Source of the DNA: Lichenostomus cassidix
Taxonomy: Eukaryota; Chordata; Aves; Passeriformes; Meliphagidae
Reading direction: 5' to 3'
Assembly (NCBI GenBank): GCA_008360975.2
Contig: CM039183.1
Location: 84,356,350-84,420,349 of the forward strand
Length of the DNA stretch: 64,000 nucleotides
A program made the position numbers and the translations under genes. Shown piece after piece: positions 1-12,718 of the stretch (its first letter is position 1; the number at the start of each line of letters is the position of its first letter). The notes beneath the pieces were generated by a model. That model ran no database searches. It was not told the DNA's origin and saw nothing but the letters and a program-made list of their open reading frames with translations.

Positions 1-335
1 AAATCCATGACAAGAGGGGAGATAGAAGGGCAGGTACTGATCTCTTAGTCTGGTGACCAGTGACAGGATTTGAGGAAATGGCCTGAAGTTGCGTCAGGGG
101 AGGTTTAGGTTGGATATCAGAACGAGGTTTTTCAGCACTGGAACAGCCTCCCCAGGGAAGTGGTCACAGCAGCAAGCCTGGAAGAGTCCAAGAAGCACTG
201 TACAAAGCTCTCAGGCTTTGTACACATGGTGTGATTCTTGGAGTTGTCTTTCACAGGACCAGGAGTCAAATTCAATGATCCTGATGGGTCCCTTCCAACA
301 CAGTACATTCTATGATTGTATCATTCTGCAATTTA
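1..335 (+). mobile_element. CR1 LINE fragment, cut by the window edge
   Basis: GGTGACCAGTGACAGGATTT, GGGGAGGTTTAGGTTGGATA and CAGGACCAGGAGTCAAATTC, followed by GATGGGTCCCTTCCAACACA and TTCTATGATTGTAT, are the successive parts of a CR1 3' end on the plus strand. The element may extend beyond position 1. A 148-codon frame at 89-535 runs through it and out of it and is not a gene. Confidence 0.93.
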
Positions 336-1298
336 GTGCAGGTGCTTACTGTGCATGGCTACAGTGCAAGCTGCAGGTTGAGCCCTGGATGGTGGAAGCC
401 AGAGACAGCAGGCTTTTTGAGTATTTTTTTTATGCACTTTGGTATAAACTACAAGACAGTAGTTCAATTACACGTAAGAATACATACATATTTGATGATT
501 CCATAATAATTATTGATTCAGAAAAATCCATGTAAGTAGTCTAGTCTAATCAATTTAGTGATTGCTTTGATCTCTAATGGATTAATTCTTAATATCCTTT
601 ACAAATACATCTCCTTTTCCCTTCGTTTCATTTTCATGTTGTAGTTGCAGACAACCTGTTTGATACTGTTCTACTGAAAATGTCAGAAGTCTCAACTACT
701 AACTGCTCATACCACAACCAAGTAATATAAAATACCTTTGTAACTGATTAATGCCAAACTGATAGGAAGAGAGAATTTTCCATCACTATACAATTGATCT
801 GGTTATATACAGTAATATGTGAATGATATTTGCAAATTATTTGGAACAGCACAGGAGTAGTTAATTAACATGTCAAGAAAATTCAAAATGAAAAAATAGT
901 GTAGTTCCTGTATGAGCAGCTCTTGTAGGTCATGGCCTAGAAAAGAAAAGCTGAAATGTATTGCCTTGATACTTATAACCCTGAGTGAGTTATAAGCTGC
1001 CTAGTTAAACTTCTAGTAGCTCTCTGCTTGATCTGGGTTGCTAAACAACAAAAAGATAAAGCAACCAAGTAAGTGGCATGAATAATTTTCCTCTTCTCTT
1101 TAGTATTCATCCATTAGCCTCCTGTGTTCAACAAAAATGGGTAAAATTTCAGAATTAGCCTCTTGACTAATATTAATCAATTTGAACAGAAAATCAGATT
1201 CACTGAAAGGCATGACAGAAAAACAAATGAATGCTTGCTCATGGACTAAATGCAACTTCAGCTCTCACAATAGAGATTCAGGTTTTAAAATGACAATA

Positions 1299-1640
1299 CA
1301 CCCAGGACACCCACCCCAAGAGTCACACCATATTCTTGAGAGCATTGTCCAAATGCTTGTTGAACTCTGGCAAGCTTGGTGCTGTGAACATTTCCCTTGG
1401 TGCTGTGAAGCCTTTTCCAGTGCCCCAACCATGCTCTGAGTGAAGAAGTTTTTCCTAATATCCAGCCTAAACCTCACCCACACAGCTTCAGGACATTTCC
1501 TTGGGTCCTGTCACTGGTCACCAGAGAGAAGGGATCAGTGCCAGCCCCTCCTCTTCCTCTCAAGGGGCAAGCTGTAGACCTGATCTATAGGTTGCTACAG
1601 GTGTCTCCCCTGAGTTGTAACACCAGTTCTGATTCTTCTT
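1299..1640 (-). mobile_element. CR1 LINE fragment
   Basis: From low to high it reads CCAGGACACCCACCCCAAGA, GTCACACCATATTC, TTTTTCCTAATATCCAGCCT, GTCCTGTCACTGGTCACCAG and CAGCCCCTCCTCTTCC. This is the reverse complement of a CR1 3' region; the very end of the tail is lost. It belongs to the same or a close subfamily as the copy at 1-335, in opposite orientation. Confidence 0.93.
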
Positions 1641-2251
1641 TCTTTCAAGTGATACTACTCTGGGTGTCTTTTGCTTTACTGCACAGTAAACACGTTGATG
1701 TGTAATTTACAATAACTTAAGATACAGAAATTGATATAATTTCAATTACAGACAACAGAGAATGACATGTATATTAGCAATATCATTTGCTATCTTCCTA
1801 TTCTATTTTGACTTGCTCATTTATGGTACACTAGGTACAATTTATGGTACAATTATTCAGCATTTAGTAAACTTGAGTTCATCACTTTTTGATTTTTGAA
1901 ACAGACAATGTTATAATGCCCTTCTGGGACAGCTCCTGCTAAATTTATTTCTGGGTAAAGTAGAACTGCTATTGCCACAGATGATTTTAACAAGGAATAT
2001 GAAAGGATTTTTTTGTTGAAATTTAGAATACTGAGCATTTCTGCAAAACATCTCTGTTTGAAAGACTCAATTAGAACACCATTTATATATTCCAGAATTA
2101 TTCTTTTGACCCTAAATGTGAAACCTTTGTTTTCTATAGAATAAATAAGCTTATTTAAGTCAGCCCGTGTTGATACATGGGGAGCAAAGTCTTGCCTGGA
2201 TCATCAACAAAAAGCCAGATGGAAATATTGAAGAAGATATTCAAAACAGAT

Positions 2252-2319
2252 TCTATCTATCATCTATCTATCTATATCTATCTATCTATCTATCTATCTA
2301 TCTAATCTATCTATCTATC

Positions 2320-2366
<47 letters not shown>

Positions 2367-2385
2367 AATCATCTATCTATCTATC
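2252..2385. repeat. (CTAT)n tetranucleotide microsatellite
   Basis: About 134 bp of CTAT units with a few interruptions (CATC, ATAT, AATC) near 2261, 2275, 2304, 2319 and 2366. It produces an artefactual reading frame of repeated YLSI. Confidence 0.97.
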
Positions 2386-3129
2386 ACTTAAACCCCACGA
2401 TTTTAAAGACAATTTGTAACAAAGACAGTGAAACCCCCATTTAAAGGAGACTGATTTTTGGATCCCCAGATTTGCTACAGAGCTCTGCATGTGAGCAAGC
2501 TTGATTAAAATCCTTTTCACAGTACAAAGATAAACCCACTTCTTACCACCTACAAGATTATGTATAACAGAAGGACTGTGGTGAAGTGGCTTCCTCTGAC
2601 ATGAACATGAGAAAAATAAGGTAGTTTTCCTTCTGCAGATAATACTCATGAAATCTTCTCACAGTGACCCAACATCAAACCATGTTCAGAAAAATGCTCC
2701 TAACAAATCTACTACTTCTTATGACTATCCACAGAAAAGCGATAAATTCTTAAATTAGAACCTACTGCTCCATGGGCAGACAAGACACACACGTCCCTGG
2801 AAGCTTGCTGTGCACTTGCATTCCTGAAGCTCATCAGCCCAAAGCAGCTACTGTCTCACTATTCAAGCTTTGGACAGCAGAACACAGTACCAATACAGGC
2901 AAAAGCAGATGTAGACACTTCACAGATATTTTCACTAATCAAGCATGAACTTTGCATGAATCCTTCCTTTGGTGTCAAGCAAACTGTGCCTTAAATAGGC
3001 TCACTGTTAAGAACAATACTTTGGTTAATCAAGAAGCTATCTTAACAGTGATCTCTGAATATTTCCCTTCTCTTTTCTATGCACAGTGCAGTGCAGAAGA
3101 GAGTTACGCATTACCACAATAATAAGATT

Positions 3130-3238
3130 GGACGTGGCACTCAGTGCCATAGTTTAGTTGTGGTGGTGTTAGGGCATGGATTTGACTCTGTGATCTTGGA
3201 GGTCTCTTTCAACCCTGTGATTCTGTGATTCTGTGATT
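3130..3238 (+). mobile_element. CR1 3' tail fragment
   Basis: GACGTGGCACTCAGTGCCAT, then TTGACTCTGTGATCTTGGAG and three GATTCTGTG-like units, match the last 110 bases of a CR1 of the type with the TGGCACTCAGTGCCA element. Plus orientation. Confidence 0.9.
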
Positions 3239-6030
3239 TAATATGATAAGTATGATATATAGGACAACTTAGAAAGAAGAATGGTTTCAGGCAATGATCA
3301 GGATGCATTTGATATAAATTCAGACCTTTTCTGCTACTCACATAATTAAAAAAAAAAAGTCATAGGCAGCAGGCAAGTGTTTTCTTTTGGTTGTGTGTAC
3401 TTTTGTTGTTCAGTACCAAATTCTGTATTTGAGGAAAAACTCAAGAATATACCAATTTCATAGACTCATGTAATACCACATATGAACATGCAGTCTCACA
3501 AGTGATTTCTGATTGCACATTCATTATGACAACTTTGTTCCACGTATGGAAATAAAATCTAAAAATTAAAATTACAAGTTCAAACAATAATTAGACCATT
3601 AAAATTGTTGTTATAGACAGTAAATCTTTCTTTAAAATAATTATGGAAATCATAAAAGTTTATTCCCTGAGAAAGTGCTAGTGCATGAGAACAGCTATAG
3701 CATCATAGAATTTACATATGTTCCAGGTACTATTTCTGCATGTTCCCCTGGGCATGGGGAAGCATAGCATTTTTGTAATTTTCATTAATTTTTGCTATTT
3801 ACTAACTAGTAATGCACACTGTAAGTTTAATATCGCTATTTGAAGATGGAAAATGTGATATGTAAAAAACAAAATCATTTTGCTAATCTGTATCACAAGT
3901 TTGAAGAAAATCCAGTTGAATTAATGAAAATGTAAACACTTTTTTATGAGTAGTCAGAAGAAAATGTATTCTCACAATAAATGGAATACTTCCTCAAGTA
4001 AGTGATTATTTAGAAAAATGCTTTAAACACTTGGTAGGAAGCTGTACTTCAGTAATTATAAGACAACTCCATCTTCTGGGCATTATTTTGAAGAAGATGA
4101 AGATATGAGCAGCCAAATAGTCCCAGAGCCACATCAAAGGTGCTCTGTTTCTGAAGGAGCTTTATTTGCTTCCATTCCTCTTAGTATTACCATGCATTCA
4201 TACTATTAAAACTATGGTCTCAGGCAGCCTTTCTTGCCTTGTCATAAAACATTTCTGAAGGAAGACTCAGCATAAAGCAATACAGAAGATGGAGACTGAT
4301 GTGGGAGATAGAATAAATTGGCATTTAAGGGCATGAGTTTTAATTTACAGACATAAAGTTGAAAACCATGGGCAATACTGAGGTGGCCAGGTCACCTGCA
4401 ACACCATTTTAGATTTACTAGGCAGGGAAGGTGCAGAAACCAAGTATCTTTCAGTCACTAAGGTGACTGGAAAAAGTGTCTGTGCTGATGATTTTAGCTG
4501 TTAACAAGAGCAAAGAGAGTGAGACTGAAGGCGATGTTAAGGTAGTGAGCTTAGGAGGTGGGAATGATGATGAAGCAGAGAAGGCAGAAAGAAGAAAAGC
4601 TGAGACTGAGAGATCATTTACATGTTTATTTATCAAGCTTACTCATGGCTAGACATCCAATAAAAAACATTAAAAAAAGATAGGGAGGACTTGACAGAGG
4701 ACAAGAGATCAGTAAGGAGGCAAACATATGAAAATCATTAGCAGGGAATTGATAAAAATATCCTATGAACATTTCATTGCTAGGGGTGATGTCAAGCAGA
4801 GGTAGAATGATTGCTTCCCAGAAGTAGTAAATTGAAGCAAAGAAAAGATGGCTATTGTTTTACCTCTAGGGAAATGATAACTAAACCTATCATTCAGAAA
4901 TCTATAAGGATGTTGGCTAAGTTATGCAGGATGTTGAAAGATAATGTAAGAAGTAAATTCAGAGGCATGGAGACAAAAAATTTGATGTAGAAAAGCCACA
5001 CACTGAGGAAACAAAATAAATAATGAGAATCAATATATGTTTTTAATCACAGCTTTTTGTAGCAAACTAGAAACAGATCTCTACTATTTTTATTGTTGAA
5101 CAGCTTTTTCATAATCATACAGAATGGTATTGTGAAGAACTTTCAAATAACACTATGAGAAAATTAAAACTGAGAGAATTGTAAATTACTCTGGCATAGA
5201 AATACAGAGATTACTAATATGAAAGCAGCTAGTGAACCCTAAACAGTGAAGACTGATTAAAAGCCATATCCTGCAAAACAGTGGACATGGAGGAAATTAT
5301 TGTAGTTGGCTCCTGTTTTTACAGCAATCCACCAGGAATGTATAAGTTGCTCCATTTTTCTTTCCAGAAGCAGAAGAAGACAGTGCTTTCTTTACACTTT
5401 ACACTTCAGCTCCATAAAGACTGAGAAATTAGACAGGTAAGATCCTCAAAAAGCTCAAGCCTTTTGGTATGTTTACTAACCAGATTGGTCCCCTCTTTAA
5501 ATGCATCTGCAGTTGCTTTCTATTTGAAAAGCTGGCCAAGTCAGAGACAGACTTACTGGTCTATCATTTCATGTTAGAATACTGAGCTAATGTTTTGAGC
5601 ACTAGGACGATCTGCATGCAATTAGGTCCCCCTTTGAACATGGGGTTCCCATCTGAAGGCATTTATAAACAATGCCTTTCTTACCCTGGATGAGAGTATC
5701 CACTAGGATTCAAGGCTATCACCATCAAAACCTATCTAGGAGGAAAGGAAGACCTACCCCCTATTTGAACATTCATTTGAAAATAGGCACAATATGTAAA
5801 TCAAGGACTCGAATGGAAGGCAGGTTTGTTTAATTCATCCCAGATAACTGTGAGAGGTCACAAATTAGTGCTTTACTAAATTCTTGACTCTGATCATTTA
5901 GGAGACAAAATTCAGTTATAAACTTAGCATTTCCCGGTCAGCATCAGTCTACTTCTCTAGTGGGTATTTACCATTCTGAGTTTTTGTATTCAGCATGATG
6001 CCCAAGCTGTCAGTACCAGTGCATACCCAT

Positions 6031-6062
6031 TACACACACACCCCCACACACACCCACACACC
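6031..6062. repeat. (CA)n / CCCACA repeat
   Basis: TACACACACACCCCCACACA continuing with CACCCACACA: an impure dinucleotide microsatellite. Confidence 0.9.
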
Positions 6063-6189
6063 TGTACAGCTTCAGCTGCACCTACTCAAAATCAGCTGTG
6101 AATTTATGCAACTTTATAGCTTAGATCAAGCTACAGTGAAAAGGGCTGTGAGAAGTGGGGGCTCCTTCACACAGGGGCTGCACTTAAGC

Positions 6190-6545
6190 TGAATCTGCTG
6201 TGCCTGTGCATAGCTGTGTATTTTGGTTTTCTGAACCTTGACTTGATGATTCCCTATCAAGGTTTATCATTACCTCAGACCTACCTTGTGGGCTTTTCTG
6301 GGGATCACTGGATCAGGTCCTGACCCCAATGCTTTGATTTAACTTCTTTGCTTGATGTCAGATCTGCCTCATCATTATGGACTTGTCTGCTGATGCGGAA
6401 TATTAGCCAGGTCTGGCTACCATCACAGACCTTCTCAGCTCTTCTTGTTTGGATGCTGTGGGACCTCACCTTTGCCAGTGAGGCCAGTGTGTACACCCTG
6501 CTGTCTCCTGTTTTCTCTCACAGAGCAGCCTACTCCTCTCCCTGA
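6190..6545. other. Unclassified segment with raised G+C
   Basis: Between AT-rich flanks, this segment is open over about 60 codons on both strands (6348-6545 plus, 6305-6496 minus) and has a repeat-like texture (GGTCTGGCTACCATCACAGA, then GGATGCTGTGGGACCTCACC). It may be an old transposable element, but I cannot assign a family. Confidence 0.3.
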
Positions 6546-8610
6546 ATCCAGCAGCTAATGAGCATATGCTGCAACACTAAATGCCTTCTAGACAGGCTTG
6601 AGCAGAATCACACAGAAAATATGAAACAGAACTGTTAGAAAAAGAGATCTCCTGTGTCTCAGTTTCACGTTGAGGCCATGATTCTAACCTTCCTCACAGG
6701 AGTTCATAACAAGGTCTTTGTATTCTGGAGGCATGTCTAATTCATCTTGAATATTCTCCATGGAGGACATAAACTGGATTAAGATTTGCTTAAGGGATTG
6801 TAAAAGGTTGTCCTGGGGCACTGTGAAATATAATTGCCAGGATAATGCACACATGCTTTATTTAGATTGTTTACATCATGCATGGCAGAACAAAACCCAG
6901 TACCTCAGTGGGACATAGAGACACTATCCAATATAAGTAGTAAGTAATACTAATTAGACTGAGTTTGATTTACTTGTTCACATTGTTGAATTCTAAATTA
7001 ACTTTAATAACTTGGGAGAAATATCTCAGTGTTATTATGGTCATTTCAATAAAACAACTCCACAATGAGAAGATGCTTTAAAAAAGATCTAACTAGAAAA
7101 TTTGGCCCATAAAGAATGACAGAGCTTGGTTATTATGAGCTGTTATAACGCAATCATATGAATCACTATAGCATGTGGACCTTGTGCTCAGCTCTTGTTA
7201 TCTAATTCTGGTCATCCCATCTCAGCTTCACCCGCTTCTTCCCTCCCACTCTCCCCAAATGAGAGGCTTTTCACGTTTATCAAAGTTGTGGGAAGAGAAA
7301 TGAAAAGAGATCCAAGCCTTTAAGAAAGAAATGGAAACAAACAGTCAACTAGTCAGCTAAGTCAGATGTTATACCATTGCTGCTTCCCTTGGCAGAATTC
7401 AGGTGCCTACATGTTCATTCATTTTGAGTGCAGTTGACAGAGAAAGATAGAGATGCCTAATTAGGGTTGCTTGTGTTGCCTTCCCAGTGTTTTAAAAAAT
7501 CATCTGAATTTTGATGCACAGTGAGCTTAAACTGTAAATAGGATAACTGGATTAACCCTTGCCTGTACCGATGAGTACATAAAATGCACATTACTGAGCT
7601 CAATGCCAAAACTAAACATAGAATGTGGTCAAAATAATCAACTCAAGATATAACATAGCATTTTACCTGCAGCAGAGAGACTTCTAAGTCTTAAAAAAGT
7701 TTATTTGGGTTCTAACCAAATTTTCAGATGCCCTTAGAGTGCCTTCAGTTTTACTTTTACATGCAGTAGAGAATTACCAGTTTGGACAGTTAACAAGTAG
7801 AAAGTACCGTGAGTAAAAAAACATCTCAGGTTTTCCTGAGGGGTGACCAGTACGCCTGAGTCGTGAGAAGCCATCATTGTGCCTGGCTCTGCGACACTTT
7901 GTTACTAACACAAGAACCTAACAGAACTCTGCACTCTCCTTGGCACTACATCCTACCTGCAACCTATTTTCTCTTACAGCTATTCCAGTACAAATTTGGG
8001 GTTTATTGCTATTGTTCTTTCTTCAATTTCTTGTGCTGTTCACTGCAGTGTGTTTATCAGAATAGGAGTCCCCCAAACTGGAACTATAATGCTTTGATGA
8101 ACTATCCCTTATTTTCTGGAAATATTGCCTGTAGCTGGAAGCTCTATAAAGTTAAAATGTGATTTTACATTGTGCAGTATTCTAGAAAACACAATTATAC
8201 TTACGATGGAAAGTAGAAAGGAAGATTTTGTGAATGTTATTACATAAAAAATCGTGGGTTTTTTTAGAAGGACTATCATGAACATGAAATATAGAAATAA
8301 GAAGCAGGGATGGAATGTTTGTTTTCTACTGATCAATGGTTTTTGTGACCCTCTAATACAACAAAATGGCTTCAATTAATTTCCTGTACCTGAAAGTCCT
8401 AACACAGAGTGATTTAATGTATATTCTAGAGAAGCTATGAATTTATTGAAAATGTTTGCAAATTCTTTTTTAAAATAATGTATACATTCAGTCTTGAAAA
8501 ATTATTCAGTGTCAAGTATTCCACACCTGAGTCCAGTTCTGCTATGACTGCCATACCTTATTTGGGGTATCTGTAATTATCTCCACAGCTAGATCTAGGA
8601 GATAGCCAGG

Positions 8611-8630
8611 AAAAAAAAAAAAAAGAAAAA
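8611..8630. repeat. Poly-A run
   Basis: A stretch of A with a single G interruption. It is not attached to a recognisable retrocopy. Confidence 0.8.
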
Positions 8631-9370
8631 GATTTCTTGCCTTCCAATACTATTTGTATTATAATCTGTAGTCAAGATGGCTTTCCTAGCACAAATCATT
8701 CCCTGGAGAACTGGACAATCAAAACATACAACTATCTATGATCCTTTTCCTCCACCATATCCTGATTATAGCATTGTTACCCAACAAAGAGTATTTTACA
8801 GAATCCTGGAAAGAAAATTGCTTTTTTTCCCCTTTAGATATTTTCCTTTCTCTGCTCTGTGTAGTTTTTTTCAGTGCTATTGCTTTTATAGGATATTTTT
8901 TATGTACTAAATGGGTTTTCTGTCTCTAATCCCAGAACATCTAAATGGTGCTTTATTGGAAACAAAACTGACTGCACTCTGGTGGCAAACATTCATGATA
9001 AAATTTCTAAACTGAACAAAAAAGGAACAAAGTTAGGGGTCAGTGTAAGGATGCTCAGTTATTTGATAATATTTCAAAACGGGAACTTTTTTCAGAAGCA
9101 CAGATGTGGTCAGCATAATCTGGACCAATCTCAATATGAACTGTGGCTATTAATTAGATCTTTCTGATTTAAAAATCTATGCTCTACAGTTACATTACGT
9201 TTATTGCAAAGGGATATTCGAATTGCAATGAACCATTTTCAAAAGGTGCTTAAAGACATAATTCAGTAAAGGAGATATTCCGTGTATGTGCTGGGACAGT
9301 GTACTGGTTTGTGCTTGGAGAAAGAAATTAATTTGACATAGAATAACTTTTTTCCCCAAAACTTACACAA

Positions 9371-10750
9371 ACACATCTGCAAAAGGGGTTGGAAAGAGGA
9401 TACAAAGAACTATAGGCCTGTCAGCTTGACCTCCATGTCAGGTAAGGTCTTGAGTGAGCAAATCCTTTCGAGTGCCAACATGGGGCATGTGCAGGACAAC
9501 AACGGGATCAGGCTGAGCCAGAATGGGTTTAGGAAAGACAGGTCCTGTTTGAGTGACCTGGTCACCTTCTATGACAAGGTGAGCTACTTAGTGGATGAGG
9601 GAAAGGCTGCGGGTGTTGTCTACCTAGACTTTAGTAAAACCTTTGGCACTGCCACCCCTGGAATTCTCCTGGAGAATCTGTCAGTCCAGGAATTCAACAG
9701 GTGCACTCTTCACTGGGTTAAGAACTGTCTGGGTGGCTGAGCCCAGAGAGTGGTGCTGAATGGAGTCACATCCAGCTGGTAGCCAGTCACTAATGGGGTT
9801 CCTCAGGGGTCAGCATTGGGGCCAGTCCTGTTTAATGATTTTATCCATGATCTTGGTGAGGGGATTAAGTGCATGTTCAGCCAGTTTGCATATGACACCA
9901 AGCTGGGTGGGAGTGCTGGAAGCTGGAGAGTAGGAAGGCTCTGCAGATGGATCTGGATAATCTGGACTGATAGGCAGAGAAAAATGGTGTGATGTTCAAT
10001 AAGACACAGTGCCAGGTCCTGTACATGGGTCACAACAACCCCTGCAGTGCTTCAGGCTGGCGGCAGAGTGGCTGGAAAGCTGCCCAATGGAAAAGGAGCT
10101 GGGGGTGCTGGTTGACAGCAGCTGAACATGAGCTAGCTGTGCCCAGGTGGCCAAGAAGGCCAATGGCATCCTGGCCTGTATCAGCAATAGTGTGGCCAGC
10201 AGGACCAGGGCAGTGAGTGCCCTTCTGTGCTTGGCACTGGTGAGGCCACACCTTAAGTGCTGCATCCAGTTCTCACTGCAAGAAGGACACTGAGGTGCTG
10301 AAGCGTGTCCGGATAAGGGCAAAGGAGCTGGTAAGTCCTATGAGGAGTGGCTGAGGAAGTTGGGGCTGTTTATGCTGTAGAAAAGGAGGCTCAGGGGGGA
10401 CCTTATCACTCTTTTCAGGTGCCTGAAAGCAGGTTGTAGCCAGGTGGGTGTCATTACACTCTCTTAAATAACAAGCTGTAAGACAAGACGAGATGGCCTC
10501 ACATTATGCCAGGGGAGGTTTAGGTTAGATATTAGAAAAAATTTCTTGAATGAAAGGGTTCTGAAGTACTGGAACATTCTGCCCAGGGAAGTGGTAGAGT
10601 CCCTGTCCCTGGAGTTATTCAAAGATGCGTAGATGTGGCACTTAGAGACATGGTTTATTCGTGAACACAGTGGTGTTATTTTAATGGTTGGACTCCATGA
10701 TCTTAGAGGTCTTTTCCAACGTTAATGTTTCCATGGTTCTATGATTCTAT
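9371..10750 (+). mobile_element. CR1 LINE, 3' 1.4 kb with decayed reverse transcriptase
   Basis: The largest repeat in the window, plus orientation, antisense to ADGRB3. The open piece 9426-9740 encodes reverse-transcriptase fingers and palm. It includes NGFRKDRSCLSDLVTFYD and motif A as YLDFSKTF (about 9621-9644), where the CR1 norm continues with FDTV. The catalytic FADD box further on reads FAYD (about 9885-9896), so one aspartate is lost, and stops and indels interrupt the frame. It continues through the CR1 3' region and ends at a TTCTATGATTCTAT tail. The element is 5' truncated and dead. Confidence 0.96.
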
Positions 10751-12558
10751 AAACACCAAAAATAGAGCTGATGAGAATTTAGCAGAGGTGACAAAAGAAG
10801 TAAAATCAGTAAATTTAAGCATATGATAGGAAAAAATTAGTTTTATTATTCAACAGAGGTATAAAATATTGGGAATTATACACAAGATAAGATAAGAGGG
10901 GGATGAAAGCCCTTCAATAAAATCTGCAAGTGTGTTTTAGTAAGTAAATCCTTGGGCTTTTTAATAATGATGCACTACATTTAGGTTATGTTTATGGATT
11001 TTTTATATTATGCCTTCTTTTGCTTTTAGCTTTTTCTGCAATAGATCAATTCACCATGGGTCCAAATGATTAAACTGAGAACAAGGAAACCTCACTTGAA
11101 TAGTAACTTTACTTCCTTTTCTTACATTCCTGGGAAAAACCCTAGCCACCAACTACAGAATCATTTTCTCCTTTAGTCCAAACTTCAGTATATCACAAAC
11201 TGGATCTGAATGAAAAAAATTCTATCAGTTTATATACTTCTTCCAAATGAAACTATTTCAACATGAAAGATTAAGATGGCAATATAAATACTAAGTCCTA
11301 ATGTTCTGTACCACCAAGAGGTTCAAATGCTGGCAAGAAACATAATAGTATTTTGGGAATTTAACAATTTCTAGCTTGTCAGACAGCCTGTGATAATTGT
11401 CTAACACAGCTGTAAAGTAACATAACCTTATTTAAGATTTTTTAAGGGAATGTTTAGCTATACTTCAGTGACACACTAAATAAAAGAAAAAATCTGAAAA
11501 AAAAAAGGAAAGGTACAGGTTGAACAATCTCATTCCATGCCCAGCTATATCTAGGAGAGACTTGAAACATTTCTAAAACCACTGACAGTGTAGATGAATG
11601 TGAACATAGAAAATGCTGAGGGAGAGGTAAAAATTTGGATACAGCAGCTAGTAGTATCAATAGAAATTATATCTATAGGGAAAAAAAGCCATTAAAAATG
11701 TGCATGGGGCTCTCTAGACAGAGATTCTCTCAAACCGTGCATTAAAAATCTCATGAGTAAATATGCTGTTAGACAATTTAAAGAATAACAAAATTACGAA
11801 CAGAATAAAATATTCTAGTAAGTGCCTACAAGAAACAAAAATTACCAAATTACTACACATTTACTTGCCTCCTTATTTTACAAGCTTTAAAAGAAAACTT
11901 TTAAACGCATTTTTTAAGTATATTCAAAGAACCAACACATATAGTCAACAGACATAGTGCATCTAATATCTTGTCAAATCAAATTAAAAAACAGTATATA
12001 CATAAACACTTCAAAATCCTCTGACCTTTGCTGTTGAATACCATTTCTAAGTAGAAGAATTAGTCCCATATTTGAATGTCTTGCCCTATTGATGTGCAGT
12101 CTCTATGACTTAGCTTTATGAGAGTTTTGGGTATCTATAATTTTAACTTCTGAAAATTATTTCTAAGTACAACCAGAAATGTAAAATAGATGATGCGGTA
12201 TAAAATCACTATCCATGTCTTCCAGTAGTGGAACTATTCATCCAAGAAACAGGTATAAGTTCAATTTGGCAAAGTTAAATGACATTCATTTTGCAGAAAT
12301 TAACTTTTCTTTGTGCATTGTTGACTGTGAATGGAGACCATTATTTTTCATTGCCTAGATAGTGATGCAATTTTCAAAGCTAAATGAGCATTAAAAACAT
12401 TCATTCCATGCTTCTGCAATGAACAATCTAAGATAACTAATGGCAAAATGAGACATTCCCTTTAATCTTTATGAACATATTCTATCCTCTTGAGGTTAAA
12501 ATGAGAAAGGAGGGGATAAGCTTGCTATATTTTTGACAAATGTTTCTCTCACAAACAG

Positions 12559-12718
12559 GAGAAGTCATGTTGTGCAGATGCAGCAGCCTGCCTGCCTGCC
12601 AGCCAATCCCTGAAGATCTAATCATCCTGATGACTGTCCCACAGTTTCTTCCCCTTGGGCAAGCCAGTCTCTTTCATTCCTCTGCTTTATTGAAGATGAG
12701 ATTGTGGTGCCAATATAG
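12559..12718 (+). other. Exon-like segment on the opposite strand
   Basis: A 160-bp stretch richer in G+C than its flanks is bounded by an acceptor-like TTTCTCTCACAAACAG and a strong donor GTAAGAAA (12719-12726). One frame is open from before the acceptor to the donor, where the stop TAA is formed by the donor itself. The translation (…CRCSSLPACQPIPEDLIIL…) is not a family I know. It would be transcribed antisense to ADGRB3. It could be an exon of an antisense non-coding RNA or a chance pseudoexon. No neighbouring exon was identified. Confidence 0.25.

Noticed and set aside
89..535. 148-codon open frame on the plus strand
   Set aside because: It starts in the 3' end of a CR1 and runs into unique AT-rich sequence; no domain or codon signal.
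2252..2385. CRISPR-like array
   Set aside because: It is a simple tetranucleotide microsatellite without spacers, in a vertebrate genome.
9996..10322. 108-codon minus-strand frame
   Set aside because: Antisense of the CR1 at 9371-10750.
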